DNA of 47,700 bases from an uncultured Roseburia sp. (GTDB lineage: Bacteria; Bacillota; Clostridia; Lachnospirales; Lachnospiraceae): assembly GCA_947644305.1 (NCBI GenBank), contig CANRYS010000023.1:1-47700 (forward strand), given 5' to 3'. How positions within the stretch are numbered: position 1 is the first letter of the stretch; every line of letters begins with the position of its first letter. Under the pieces are notes generated by a model. That model did no database searches. It saw only the letters and a list, made by a program, of their open reading frames with translations, and had not been told where the DNA came from. Below are positions 17,693 through 25,661 of the stretch, piece by piece. The position numbers and the translations under genes are program-made.

Positions 17693-17752
17693 GGTGTATC
17701 TGCTACACCTTTGACTCTAAACTTATTCCTAATATATGCAGGTACGCCTGCA
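17693..17752 (-). other. Two hairpins in the glmS 5' leader
   Basis: TGCAGG (17737-17742) pairs with CCTGCA (17747-17752), and GGTGTA (17693-17698) pairs with TACACC (17704-17709). The second hairpin sits only a few nt upstream of the RBS. No T-run follows, so they are not terminators. They could influence translation, but no known regulatory RNA class is recognised. Confidence 0.4.
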
Positions 17753-17802
17753 CATGAAAATAATCCTCTCCAGACCGTTAAAAATGGTTAAAAATCATAA
17801 AA

Positions 17803-17831
17803 ATCATATCATATGAGCCAGGGAAAGTCAA
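17803..17831 (-). promoter_or_regulatory. Sigma-A promoter for glmS
   Basis: On the minus strand TTGACT (17831-17826) and TATGAT (17808-17803) are 17 nt apart. The start would be near 17796. Confidence 0.75.
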
Positions 17832-17890
17832 GGAATCCGACAGGGGCAGACGGGCGCGTCTTGCGGTATCAGCCTGTCTTGAAAAAAGAA

Positions 17891-17919
17891 TTGTAGGGAG
17901 TTATAGAATATGATACAAT
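17891..17919 (+). promoter_or_regulatory. Promoter of the structured element upstream of aroB
   Basis: TTGTAG (17891-17896) and TACAAT (17914-17919) are 17 nt apart. The expected start (about 17925) coincides with the first base-paired segment of the structured element. Confidence 0.65.
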
Positions 17920-17923
17920 GAAC

Positions 17924-18128
17924 GCATAAGCACGAACGCAGACTTTTAAAGAATGCGGTGCCTGTTTACAGGCAGACCGCATTCTTTAAAAGTCTATGTG
18001 AGTGTAACGAACACGGAGAAACCGCAGGTTTCGACGTGAGTGCTTATGCTGGATAAGCGTGAGTGCTTATGCTAGATACGTGTGAGTGCGTATGCAATAC
18101 ATATAATATATAAGTTCTGACGAACTTA
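17924..18128 (+). other. Highly structured intergenic transcript region upstream of aroB
   Basis: A perfect 20-bp stem (17940-17959 with 17976-17995) is topped by GCCTG/CAGGC (17960-17964 with 17969-17973) and a TTTA loop. A short hairpin GAAACC-GCA-GGTTTC follows. The 5' end GCATAAGCAC (17924-17933) is complementary to GTGCTTATGC at 18040-18049 and again at 18063-18072, which would close a long-range stem around the whole unit. TAAGTTC-TGAC-GAACTTA (18111-18128) is a last hairpin. It has its own promoter and no open reading frame. It may be a regulatory RNA, a leader of aroB, or a mobile palindromic element. Confidence 0.55.
18036..18104 (+). repeat. 23-bp tandem repeat, three copies
   Basis: Units starting GTGAGTGCTTATGCTGGATA (18036), GTGAGTGCTTATGCTAGATA (18059) and GTGAGTGCGTATGC (18082) have an exact 23-bp period; the third decays after 14 nt. 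A lone GTGAGTG also occurs at 17998-18004. Each unit contains the complement of the 5' end of the structured element. Confidence 0.85.
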
Positions 18129-18168
18129 TCATCAAGTTACTTATTTATCAGGGGGGTTAAGTTAAGAT

Positions 18169-19281
18169 ATGCAGAATTTTAGAGTTGAGTTGAAAAAAAT
18201 AGTGGATGATTCCTATGATGTTCAGATTGGCAGGGATCTGATTCCGGCGCTGGTCTGTGATATGAAGGACGGTTTGGTGGGGAAGATCCGCAAATTTGCG
18301 GTTGTGACGGATTCAAATGTAGAAAAGAACTATGGTGTGCCGGTGCTGCAAGCCCTTCGGGAAGCTGGATTTGCTGCTGAGATTTTTGTGTTTCCGGCGG
18401 GGGAAAAGAGCAAGGTGCGCAAGACCAAGGAAATGATCGAGGATGCCATGCTGGCAAAGGGATTCCGCAGAGATTGCTGTGTGGTTGCAGTGGGAGGCGG
18501 AGTAGTCTCGGATCTGGCAGGCTTTGTGGCCGGGACCTTTGGAAGAGGCGTTCCCTTTGTGAATTATGCCACCACGTTACTGGCGGCAGCCGATGCATCC
18601 ATTGGCGGAAAAACGGCAGTGGATACGGAACTTGCCACCAACTTGATCGGGCTGATTTATCAGCCGCGGAAGGTATATGTAGACATTGATACGTGGAAGA
18701 CACTTCCCAAAGAGCACCTGATCAATGGAATGGCGGAGACCGTTAAGCACGCCTGCCTAGCGGACAGGGATTTTTTTGAGTACATTGAGGACCATGTGGA
18801 AGATGTGTTGGCATGTGTTCCGGAGGTGTGTGAGCATATATCCGAGAAAAACTGCAATGTAAAATATCAGGTTGTGATGAAGGATGAGAAAGAGAAAAGT
18901 TTGCGGGAGATACTGAATCTTGGCCACACGGTGGGACGGGCCATAGAGACGGTGAGCGGCTACCGCCTTCTTCACGGGGAGGCGCTGTCCATCGGAATGG
19001 TAGCCCAGGTAAATCTTGGATGCCGGTTAGGGTTTTTATCAGTGGAGCAGAGGGACCGGGTTATTGCCCTGCAGGAGAGAATTGGGCTTCCAGTGCGTAT
19101 TCCAGACTATATCGATAGGGAAAAACTGGTGCAAAAACTGTATACGGATAAAAAAGTGCGGGATGGAAAACTACGTTTTGTGTTCCAAAAGGGAATCGGT
19201 GATGTGATGACCTTTGGCGAGGACGTATATGCCAGACCTACCGCAGAGGAAGAGATCCGGGAGGTCATCATGGAGCTGTAG
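18169..19281 (+). CDS. aroB: 3-dehydroquinate synthase
   Basis: A 370-residue enzyme converting DAHP to 3-dehydroquinate, the second shikimate-pathway step that feeds chorismate to tryptophan synthesis. NAD-binding GGGVVSDLAGFVAGTFGRG, the segment TTLLAAADASIGGKTAVD, and metal-ligand regions GMAETVKHA, NLGHTVGRAIE and LHGEALSIGM are all present. Start ATG 18169 follows GGGGGGTT (18151-18158) at 10 nt. It is not clustered with other aro genes here. Upstream is a long structured element with a promoter, which may provide its leader. Confidence 0.96.
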   Translation: MQNFRVELKKIVDDSYDVQIGRDLIPALVCDMKDGLVGKIRKFAVVTDSNVEKNYGVPVLQALREAGFAAEIFVFPAGEKSKVRKTKEMIEDAMLAKGFRRDCCVVAVGGGVVSDLAGFVAGTFGRGVPFVNYATTLLAAADASIGGKTAVDTELATNLIGLIYQPRKVYVDIDTWKTLPKEHLINGMAETVKHACLADRDFFEYIEDHVEDVLACVPEVCEHISEKNCNVKYQVVMKDEKEKSLREILNLGHTVGRAIETVSGYRLLHGEALSIGMVAQVNLGCRLGFLSVEQRDRVIALQERIGLPVRIPDYIDREKLVQKLYTDKKVRDGKLRFVFQKGIGDVMTFGEDVYARPTAEEEIREVIMEL

Positions 19282-19319
19282 CTGACATTCCTGGATTATT
19301 AGAAGAGGGGGGAGCAGGT

Positions 19320-19679
19320 TTGAACCAGAGACAGTTGGGAAAGGAAAAAGAAGAGCTGGCGTGCGGTTTTCTGCGTGACAAAGGATATGAGATTATTGCC
19401 TGCAATTATTGGTGCCGCGGTGCCGAATTGGACATCGTGGCGAAGGATGGGGAATACCTAGTATTTGTGGAAGTCAAATACCGGAAAGATCATTCCTGCG
19501 GTGGAAGCAGATACGCCGTTTCACCAAATAAAATGCGAAAAATTATACAGTGTGCTAGAACTTATTTATACCGGGAGGGAGTATCTACGGACACACCGAT
19601 GCGGTTTGATGTGATCGCCATAGAAGGGAAGAAGATCTGGCATTTTGTCCATGCTTTTGATGCGGACGGATGGAGTTAG
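19320..19679 (+). CDS. YraN family (UPF0102) endonuclease-like protein
   Basis: A 119-residue protein starting at TTG 19320 behind GGGGGGAG, 5 nt upstream. It shows the family core: GKEKEELACGFLRDKGYEI, then RGAELDIVAKDGEYLVFVEVKYR, with the Glu, Asp and ExK residues of a Holliday-junction-resolvase-like PD-(D/E)XK fold. The physiological role of the family is not settled. It lies 38 nt after aroB on the same strand and is probably co-transcribed, ending at the bidirectional hairpin at 19715. Confidence 0.92.
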   Translation: MNQRQLGKEKEELACGFLRDKGYEIIACNYWCRGAELDIVAKDGEYLVFVEVKYRKDHSCGGSRYAVSPNKMRKIIQCARTYLYREGVSTDTPMRFDVIAIEGKKIWHFVHAFDADGWS

Positions 19680-19714
19680 TGCAGCACACTAGCTTGACGG
19701 CGCATTTTGTACCG

Positions 19715-19776
19715 ATCATCAAAAACCAGCGGACATCTCTGGATCGCTCCAGGGACGCCCGCTGGTTTTTGATGAT
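19715..19776. terminator. Bidirectional terminator between yraN and the yjfB-like gene
   Basis: A perfect 18-bp stem (19715-19732 with 19759-19776) contains AAAAACCAGCGG on one side and CCGCTGGTTTTT on the other, so both strands end in a T-run. A small CTGG/CCAG hairpin sits in the loop. Confidence 0.88.
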
Positions 19777-19788
19777 GCAGCCTTTCTA

Positions 19789-19983
19789 TCAGACACGTAT
19801 ATCGATGTTTCCTCCCAGGGAAGGATTGACAGACTGCTCCATCATTTTGGTAATATTGTCTCCCATGGTCTTTTGCAGATCCAGTGTCTTATCCAGCATC
19901 GCTACTGATACATTGGACATAACACTCAACGATGCATTAGCCATAGAATATGAGGCAATATCCATTCCCAGTGACATATCCAT
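19789..19983 (-). CDS. YjfB-family putative motility protein
   Basis: A small 64-residue protein. ATG 19983 is preceded by AAAGGAGGA at 7 nt on the minus strand, and a promoter lies further upstream. The sequence (MDMSLGMDIASYSMANASLS ... MLDKTLDLQKTMGDNITKMM ... NPSLGGNIDIRV) fits the YjfB family, small proteins often associated with flagellated Firmicutes. Its exact role is unknown. No flagellar genes are in this window. Confidence 0.85.
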   Translation of the reverse strand: MDMSLGMDIASYSMANASLSVMSNVSVAMLDKTLDLQKTMGDNITKMMEQSVNPSLGGNIDIRV

Positions 19984-20021
19984 AGGCTCATCCTCCTTTT
20001 ATTGGGTTCAATATTTTAATC

Positions 20022-20050
20022 AGTATAACATTTTCCTCAATGAAATACAA
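20022..20050 (-). promoter_or_regulatory. Promoter of the yjfB-like gene
   Basis: On the minus strand TTGTAT (20050-20045) and TATACT (20027-20022) are 17 nt apart. I looked for a flagellar sigma-D promoter and did not see one. Confidence 0.55.
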
Positions 20051-20152
20051 TAAAAATAATCATTGATTTTAAACTGAGATTCTTGTAAAATAGTTTACGT
20101 ATGGATAAATTGTGAAGGGTTTGTTACACTAGTTATATGAAAAGAGGATTTT

Positions 20153-21475
20153 ATGAGTAAACCGATCGTGGCAATCGTGGGAAGACCTAATGTGGGGAAA
20201 TCCACGCTTTTTAATACGTTGGCAGGAGAAAAAATTTCAATTGTAAAGGATTATCCAGGAGTGACCAGGGACCGGATCTATGCAGATATGGTCTGGCTGA
20301 ACCGGAGTATGTCCTTGATCGATACCGGTGGAATCGAGATGGATACCAGGGATGTCATGCTTTCCCATATGAGAGAGCAGGCGACTATCGCCATTGATAC
20401 GGCGGATGTGATATTGTTTATCACGGATGTGAGGCAAGGACTTGTGGATGCGGATTTTAAAGTGGCAGATATGCTGCGCAGATCTGGCAAACCGGTAGTC
20501 CTCGTAGTGAATAAAGTAGACAATTTTGAGAAATACATGCCGGATGTGTATGAGTTTTACAACCTGGGCATTGGAGAGCCTTATCCGGTATCAGCTTCTT
20601 CTAAGCTGGGAATCGGCGATATGCTGGATGCGGTTTTGGAGCACATCGCGCCGGAGAAGTTTGAAGAGGATGAGGACGAACGTCCGCGGATCGCTGTTGT
20701 GGGAAAACCCAATGCGGGCAAATCTTCGCTGATCAATAGGCTTCTGGGAGAAAACCGTGTGATCGTTTCCGAAGTTGCAGGGACGACCAGAGATGCCATC
20801 GACACCGAGATTATACGGGACGGAAAAGAGTATATCTTTATCGATACTGCTGGAATAAGAAGGAAGAATAAAATCAAAGAGGATTTAGAAAAATATAGTA
20901 TTATCAGGACCGTTGCCGCTATCGAGCGGTCGGATGTAGTAGTGCTGATGATCGATGCTGTTGAGGGAGTGACGGAACAGGACGCCAAGATTGCCGGGAT
21001 CGCCCACGAGCGAGGAAGAGGATTGATCATCGCGGTGAACAAATGGGACGCTATTGAGAAAAACAATCACACTGTTAAAGAGTATACGAACAAGGTGCGG
21101 GAGATCTTATCTTTTGTTCCCTATGCGGAGATTGTATTTATCTCTGCCCTCACTGGCCAGAGAACCGATAAGGTATTTGAACGGATCGAGACGGTGATCC
21201 AGTTTCATTCCATGCGGGTTCAGACCGGTGTGCTCAATGAGATCCTTATGGAGGCAGTTGCCATGCAGCAACCGCCTTCAGATAAAGGAAAGCGGCTCAA
21301 AATATTTTATATGACTCAGGTGAGTACCAAACCGCCTACCTTTGTTCTTTTTGTAAATAGCAAGGAGCTGATGCATTTTTCCTATCAGCGTTATATCGAA
21401 AATCGGATCCGGGATACGTTCGGCTTTACTGGTACACCGATCCGTATGTTTATCCGTGAACGAAAGGAGAAATAA
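20153..21475 (+). CDS. der: Ribosome biogenesis GTPase Der (EngA)
   Basis: A 440-residue protein with two tandem GTPase domains and a C-terminal KH-like domain. The first P-loop is GRPNVGKST (10-18) and the first G3 is DTGG; the second P-loop is GKPNAGKSS (about 184-192), with DTAG and NKWD. The C-terminus (LKIFYMTQVSTKPPTFVLFVN) is the KH-like domain. Der acts in late assembly of the 50S ribosomal subunit. ATG follows AGAGGA. plsY starts 4 nt after its stop, so der-plsY-gpsA is an operon. Confidence 0.97.
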   Translation: MSKPIVAIVGRPNVGKSTLFNTLAGEKISIVKDYPGVTRDRIYADMVWLNRSMSLIDTGGIEMDTRDVMLSHMREQATIAIDTADVILFITDVRQGLVDADFKVADMLRRSGKPVVLVVNKVDNFEKYMPDVYEFYNLGIGEPYPVSASSKLGIGDMLDAVLEHIAPEKFEEDEDERPRIAVVGKPNAGKSSLINRLLGENRVIVSEVAGTTRDAIDTEIIRDGKEYIFIDTAGIRRKNKIKEDLEKYSIIRTVAAIERSDVVVLMIDAVEGVTEQDAKIAGIAHERGRGLIIAVNKWDAIEKNNHTVKEYTNKVREILSFVPYAEIVFISALTGQRTDKVFERIETVIQFHSMRVQTGVLNEILMEAVAMQQPPSDKGKRLKIFYMTQVSTKPPTFVLFVNSKELMHFSYQRYIENRIRDTFGFTGTPIRMFIRERKEK

Positions 21476-21478
21476 GAC

Positions 21479-22165
21479 GTGTTGAAATATATTCTGACAG
21501 GGATTGTTCTTTTGCTCGTCGGCTATGCCTTTGGCTGTTTTTCTACTGGTTATCTTGTGGGAAAACGAAAGGGAATGGATATCCGTTCTACTGGTAGCGG
21601 CAATATAGGTACCACCAACGCCCTGCGTTCCATGGGGGCGAAAGCAGGAGCAATCACTTTTCTTGGGGATCTATTAAAGGCATTTGTTCCTATGCTTTTG
21701 GTGAAGTATGTTTATTGTGCGCAGATGGGGTACGATCCGAACCAGTCCTTGGCCTATATGTACACACTTTTTACTGGTTTGGGCGTGGTGTTGGGGCATA
21801 ATTTTCCGGTCACCCTCCGGTTTAAGGGAGGAAAAGGAATTGCTGTGTCAGCGGCTGTTATCGTGGTTTCTACCATGGATCCTTTGTTTATCGGGGTAGG
21901 TCTGGCGCTCTTTATTGCAGTGGTGGCGATTACACGCTATGTTTCCCTGGGATCTTTGATTGTTGTATGGTATATTCCTATTTTTTCAGTGATACATTTT
22001 CGGGGAGATATATTTTTCCCGGTTATACTTGTGTTGAGTCTGATGTTTACGGTCCTGGCTTACATAAAGCATAGTGCAAATATCAAACGGCTTTTAAATG
22101 GAACTGAGAATAAACTGGGAGCAAAAAAAGATACAGATGGAGGAAAACATAATGAAAAAAATTAG
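21479..22165 (+). CDS. plsY: Acyl-phosphate:glycerol-3-phosphate acyltransferase
   Basis: A 228-residue membrane enzyme that makes lysophosphatidic acid from acyl-phosphate and glycerol-3-phosphate, the first acylation in phospholipid synthesis. GTG 21479 follows AAGGAGA. Hydrophobic segments alternate with the family motifs GSGNIGTTNALRSMG, LGHNFPV and RFKGGKGIAVS. The C-terminal tail (LGAKKDTDGGKHNEKN) is polar and lies in the first copy of a 102-bp duplication. Its stop would have overlapped the ancestral gpsA start by 14 nt. It is adjacent to gpsA, which supplies its glycerol-3-phosphate substrate. Confidence 0.96.
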   Translation: MLKYILTGIVLLLVGYAFGCFSTGYLVGKRKGMDIRSTGSGNIGTTNALRSMGAKAGAITFLGDLLKAFVPMLLVKYVYCAQMGYDPNQSLAYMYTLFTGLGVVLGHNFPVTLRFKGGKGIAVSAAVIVVSTMDPLFIGVGLALFIAVVAITRYVSLGSLIVVWYIPIFSVIHFRGDIFFPVILVLSLMFTVLAYIKHSANIKRLLNGTENKLGAKKDTDGGKHNEKN

Positions 22166-22271
22166 TTTTAGCATAGTGCAAATATCAAACGGCTTCTAAA
22201 TGGAACTGAGAATAAGCTGGGAGCAAAAAAAGATACAAATGGAGGAAAACATAATGAAAAAAATTAGTTTT
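22068..22271 (+). repeat. 102-bp tandem duplication across the plsY/gpsA junction
   Basis: Copy 1 (22068-22169) and copy 2 (22170-22271) are identical except for three substitutions that I can see. The unit holds the last codons of plsY, the gpsA RBS (TGGAGGAAAAC) and the gpsA start up to ATGAAAAAAATTAGTTTT. The length is exactly 34 codons. Confidence 0.97.
22152..22199 (+). other. Abortive upstream copy of the gpsA start (15-codon mini-ORF)
   Basis: In copy 1 of the duplication the old gpsA ATG (22152) has an intact RBS but reads MKKISFSIVQISNGF and stops at TAA 22197-22199 inside copy 2. Ribosomes can therefore initiate there and terminate 54 nt before the true gpsA start. Confidence 0.7.
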
Positions 22272-23264
22272 TTAGGTGCTGGAAGTTGGGGAACTGCCCT
22301 CGCTATTTTGTGTGCCAAGAACGGTCACAAGGTTACTATGTGGTCAAAGATCAAGGCAGAAACCGATATGCTCCGGGAAAAGAGAGAACATGTGGAACGG
22401 TTGCCCGGCGCAAAGTTGCCAGATTCCATCGAGATTGTGGATGAGATTTCAGCGGCATGCCAGGAACAGGATATCATTGTGTTTTCCGTGGCATCACCAT
22501 TTGTGCGGTCTACGGCTGAATTAGCAAAACCCTATATCAAACCAGGCCAGATTATTGTAAACGTGGGAAAAGGAATCGAAGACAATACACTGATGACATT
22601 GTGTGAGATACTGGAAGATGTGCTTCCAGAAGCAAAAATAGCAGTTTTATCTGGTCCGAGCCATGCCGAAGAGGTATCGAAAGAGATGCCTACTACAGTT
22701 GTAGTTGGAGCGAAAGACGAAAAAACGGCGGCCTTTATCCAGGACGTATTTATGGGAAAGAATTTCCGTGTCTATGTCAGTCCCGATATTGTGGGAATTG
22801 AGCTGGGAGGAGCATTAAAAAATGTGATCGCTTTGGCGGCGGGAATTCTGGACGGAATGGGTCTGGGGGATAATACAAAAGCTGCTTTGATGACCCGGGG
22901 TATCGTGGAGATCAGTCGTCTGGGAATGGAACTTGGCGGCAGAATGGAGACTTTTTTTGGATTGTCAGGGATTGGGGATCTGATCGTGACCTGTACCAGT
23001 ACCCACAGCCGAAATCATAACTGCGGCTATCTTCTCGGCAAGGGAAAGACGCTGGAGGAGGCGAAACAGGAGATCCGTCAGGTGGTCGAGGGAGTCAACT
23101 GTGCCAAGGCAGCTATGAAATTAGCCAATAAACATCATGTCAGCATGCCCATCGTGGAGCAGATCAATGCTGTTTTATTTGATAATAAGTCCACAGAGCA
23201 GGCATTAAAGGATCTGATCTTAAGAGAGCGAGTGATCGAGTACCAGTCCTTAAGCTGGAAATAG
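22254..23264 (+). CDS. gpsA: NAD(P)-dependent glycerol-3-phosphate dehydrogenase
   Basis: A 336-residue enzyme that reduces dihydroxyacetone phosphate to sn-glycerol-3-phosphate for phospholipid synthesis. Start ATG 22254 (MKKISFLGAGSWGTALA) gives the conserved N-terminus and has GGAGG at 22241-22245; an in-frame ATG at 22200 would add 18 residues translated from the duplicated DNA and is rejected. The Rossmann motif GAGSWGTA, SGPSHAEEV, the catalytic Lys region GGALKNVIALAAGI and GLSGIGDLIVTCTS are present. Third gene of der-plsY-gpsA. Confidence 0.97.
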   Translation: MKKISFLGAGSWGTALAILCAKNGHKVTMWSKIKAETDMLREKREHVERLPGAKLPDSIEIVDEISAACQEQDIIVFSVASPFVRSTAELAKPYIKPGQIIVNVGKGIEDNTLMTLCEILEDVLPEAKIAVLSGPSHAEEVSKEMPTTVVVGAKDEKTAAFIQDVFMGKNFRVYVSPDIVGIELGGALKNVIALAAGILDGMGLGDNTKAALMTRGIVEISRLGMELGGRMETFFGLSGIGDLIVTCTSTHSRNHNCGYLLGKGKTLEEAKQEIRQVVEGVNCAKAAMKLANKHHVSMPIVEQINAVLFDNKSTEQALKDLILRERVIEYQSLSWK

Positions 23265-23274
23265 ACCGGCTAAG

Positions 23275-23305
23275 AAGATGTTCCCTTTTTGGGAGCATCT
23301 TTTTT
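23275..23305 (+). terminator. Terminator of the der-plsY-gpsA operon
   Basis: AAGATGTTCCC pairs with GGGAGCATCTT around a TTTTT loop, and the 3' arm continues into a T-run. Confidence 0.9.
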
Positions 23306-23358
23306 GATTGCCACAATTTTGTCCTATCCGGCTGGTAGCATGGATAACATCGTAACCC

Positions 23359-23388
23359 GACGGTGCCACCGGGCAGCCTGGCACCGTC
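23359..23388 (+). other. GC-rich hairpin upstream of the esterase gene
   Basis: GACGGTGCCA (23359-23368) pairs exactly with TGGCACCGTC (23379-23388). It is more GC-rich than its surroundings and has no T-run. It lies in the 120-nt leader between the gpsA terminator and the esterase start, 43 nt before the gene. A structured leader is possible; the class is unknown. Confidence 0.5.
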
Positions 23389-23431
23389 CGGCTATTGCTG
23401 TAACGTGACATGAAGATTTGGAGGCATACAT

Positions 23432-25627
23432 ATGAACAAAAAGGTTAAGCAGCTTGTTAAGACAGGAATATTTTTGGCGGGGATCGGGATCTTTTGTGCT
23501 GGAAGCAGGGTTTCAGCGGCGGAAAATCCCACATATACCATTACGAAGGGAAAGAAAGCGACGATCTCTACGATCATTCGAAAAAATCCGCTCACTTCGG
23601 CAAATCAGAACAAATATAAGAATCTGACCTGGAAATCCGGGAATAAAAAAATAGTAAAAATTATTGGCAATAAAAAGATCAAAGGACTGAAAAGAGGAAA
23701 GGTATATATCCGTGGGTATAACAGCAGTAAGAAAAAAGTGCTGGCGATACGTGTCACAGTGGGGAAAAAGGTTTCAAAGATCAATGTGAAGTCTACAACA
23801 ATAAACATGTATGTGGGGGATAAGACAGCATTAAATGCGGCAGCGGCGCCAACCAGTGCTTCAAACAAAAAATTGTTTTATACTTCCTCCAAACCGACTG
23901 TAGCCACAGTGTCAAAAAATGGACGTGTGACAGCAGTACTAAGCGGAAGTTCGGTGATCACCATCCAGTCTAAGGATGGTCATGCAACGAAAAAGGTAAA
24001 GATAAAAGTCGGGTCGGAACTTGTGCGCACCACATCCAAAGGAAAAGTAAAGGGAATCGAAGATGCCAATGGAAAATCTCTGGTGTGGTACGGGGTTCCC
24101 TACGGAGCTTCCACAGCGGGAAATAACAGATGGAAAGCACCTCAGCCTGTGGCACCATGGGCGGGGACGCTGAATGCGACGACAGCAAAGCAGCCTGCGG
24201 CGCAGTACAGTGATGGCACGACCTATCTTGGTACGGAGGACTGTTTGTATGTCAATGTTTACCGGCCAAATAATGGAGCAAAGAATCTTCCTGTCATGGT
24301 ATATCTTCATGGGGGAGGGAATGCCTCCGGCAGCTCTGATGTAAGTTTTTCGAATATGGTATCAGCGACAAACGCCATCGTAGTTTCCGTGGAGTATCGT
24401 CTGGGAGCATTTGGATATCTCAGCCATCCAGCGCTTCGAAATGGAACAGAGGAAGAGAACAGTGGTAATTTTACCCTGCTGGATGTGAAAGCAGCGCTGA
24501 CCTGGGTTCGGGACGAGATTGGGAATTTTGGTGGAAATCCTGGAAATGTAACCTTGTCTGGTTTTTCTGCCGGCGCGAGAAATGCCTTGCTTTGCATGAT
24601 CTCGCCGGGAATGAGAGGACTTTTTCACAAGGCGATTATATTCAGTGGTGGCTGCAATACGTGTAGCAATGAAGAGGGTGAGGAGTCTGTAGAGGAAAAG
24701 CTGGCGGCGATACTGGTTAAGAGAGGAACCTTCTCTGACAAAAAAACTGCCGGGGAGTATCTCAAGGAAGCTTCGGATCAGACGATCCGTGATCTTTTTT
24801 ATAGTTTGTCCACCTCAGAGGTAGCGAACATGTATAAATCCTCTGCACTCAAGCTGGGTAAATTTCCACAGGGATTTAATGATGGCGTGGTGATCCCGAA
24901 GGAAGGATTTTCTGTTATTTCCACTGGGAACTATAACCGTGTGCCGATGATTTTGGGAAGCGATGCCACGGAATTTTCATCCTTTGCCTGGAATGGGAGT
25001 CTGACTTCTGAATTGGATGAGGTGGCAGGGATCACTTCTTCGTCTCAGATGATGAATCTGGTGGCCAATGGAATCAAGTATGGTAGTATGCTGCAGTCTG
25101 GACACTATATCGAAAAAACGGCAGGACTTCTCAGCCAGGATGCGGCGCACAGTAATATCTATGCCTATCGTTTCCGCTGGGGAACGAATTCTAGCGTGAC
25201 CGATGGATTTTACAGCCGCTATGTCGGTGCCTTTCATGGTGTCAGCAAAGATTTTTTGAGGGGAATATATAAAAACAACTATGCAGATTATTCTCCCAAT
25301 GCCATTGCCGCTTCCAATAAGCCGGGACGGGTGGCCCTCACCACATTGCTGCAGAAGTATGTGGCAAATTTTCTTGCCAGCGGTAATCCCAATGGTTCAT
25401 CTCTGGCAAATTGGGGAACCTGGAACAATGCTTCCGGTGCCCAGAAGATTATGATCTTTGACGCGGACAACGCAAAAAGTACCTCTGGCATGAGCAGTGA
25501 GTATTATGATGAGATGGGAACTTTTACTCAGATGCGGTCAAATCTTACAAAGTCAGAATATAATATATTGGTAAAATCATTATTTGCGGACCGCTTCTTT
25601 ATGCCGACAGTGGTTCCTGAATATTGA
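23432..25627 (+). CDS. Secreted type-B carboxylesterase with N-terminal Ig-like (Big_2-type) domain
   Basis: A 731-residue exported protein with a signal peptide (about 1-30, ending SRVSAAENP). Residues about 35-190 are Lys-rich and contain a Big_2-like module (KINVKSTTINMYVGDKTALN ... KPTVATVSKNGRVTAV). The rest is an alpha/beta-hydrolase of the carboxylesterase type B family: YGVPYGA, EDCLYVNVYRP, YLHGGG oxyanion loop, GGNPGNVTLSGFSAGA with nucleophile Ser379, a likely acid residue near GSDATEFSSF, and His in GAFHGVSKDF. The likely role is hydrolysis of esters outside the cell, perhaps on plant or mucus material; substrate unknown. GGAG lies 9 nt before the ATG. It shares the Big_2/Lys-rich style with the giant LRR protein at 40400. 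Confidence 0.92.
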   Translation: MNKKVKQLVKTGIFLAGIGIFCAGSRVSAAENPTYTITKGKKATISTIIRKNPLTSANQNKYKNLTWKSGNKKIVKIIGNKKIKGLKRGKVYIRGYNSSKKKVLAIRVTVGKKVSKINVKSTTINMYVGDKTALNAAAAPTSASNKKLFYTSSKPTVATVSKNGRVTAVLSGSSVITIQSKDGHATKKVKIKVGSELVRTTSKGKVKGIEDANGKSLVWYGVPYGASTAGNNRWKAPQPVAPWAGTLNATTAKQPAAQYSDGTTYLGTEDCLYVNVYRPNNGAKNLPVMVYLHGGGNASGSSDVSFSNMVSATNAIVVSVEYRLGAFGYLSHPALRNGTEEENSGNFTLLDVKAALTWVRDEIGNFGGNPGNVTLSGFSAGARNALLCMISPGMRGLFHKAIIFSGGCNTCSNEEGEESVEEKLAAILVKRGTFSDKKTAGEYLKEASDQTIRDLFYSLSTSEVANMYKSSALKLGKFPQGFNDGVVIPKEGFSVISTGNYNRVPMILGSDATEFSSFAWNGSLTSELDEVAGITSSSQMMNLVANGIKYGSMLQSGHYIEKTAGLLSQDAAHSNIYAYRFRWGTNSSVTDGFYSRYVGAFHGVSKDFLRGIYKNNYADYSPNAIAASNKPGRVALTTLLQKYVANFLASGNPNGSSLANWGTWNNASGAQKIMIFDADNAKSTSGMSSEYYDEMGTFTQMRSNLTKSEYNILVKSLFADRFFMPTVVPEY

Positions 25628-25661
25628 AAATAGAAAGTTGAGACAAGAATAAGGACAGAGT

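Noticed and set aside
17677-17800. glmS ribozyme in the leader of glmS
   Set aside because: I looked for the ribozyme core (AGCGCC-type P1/P2 elements before the gene) and found only two simple hairpins. Control by this ribozyme is not supported.
19670-20053. 127-codon open frame on the plus strand
   Set aside because: It is antisense to the yjfB-like gene, which has its own RBS and promoter, and it reads through the bidirectional terminator.
22200-22253. Upstream extension of gpsA (18 residues)
   Set aside because: The extra residues are translated from the duplicated end of plsY. The conserved N-terminus and RBS support ATG 22254.
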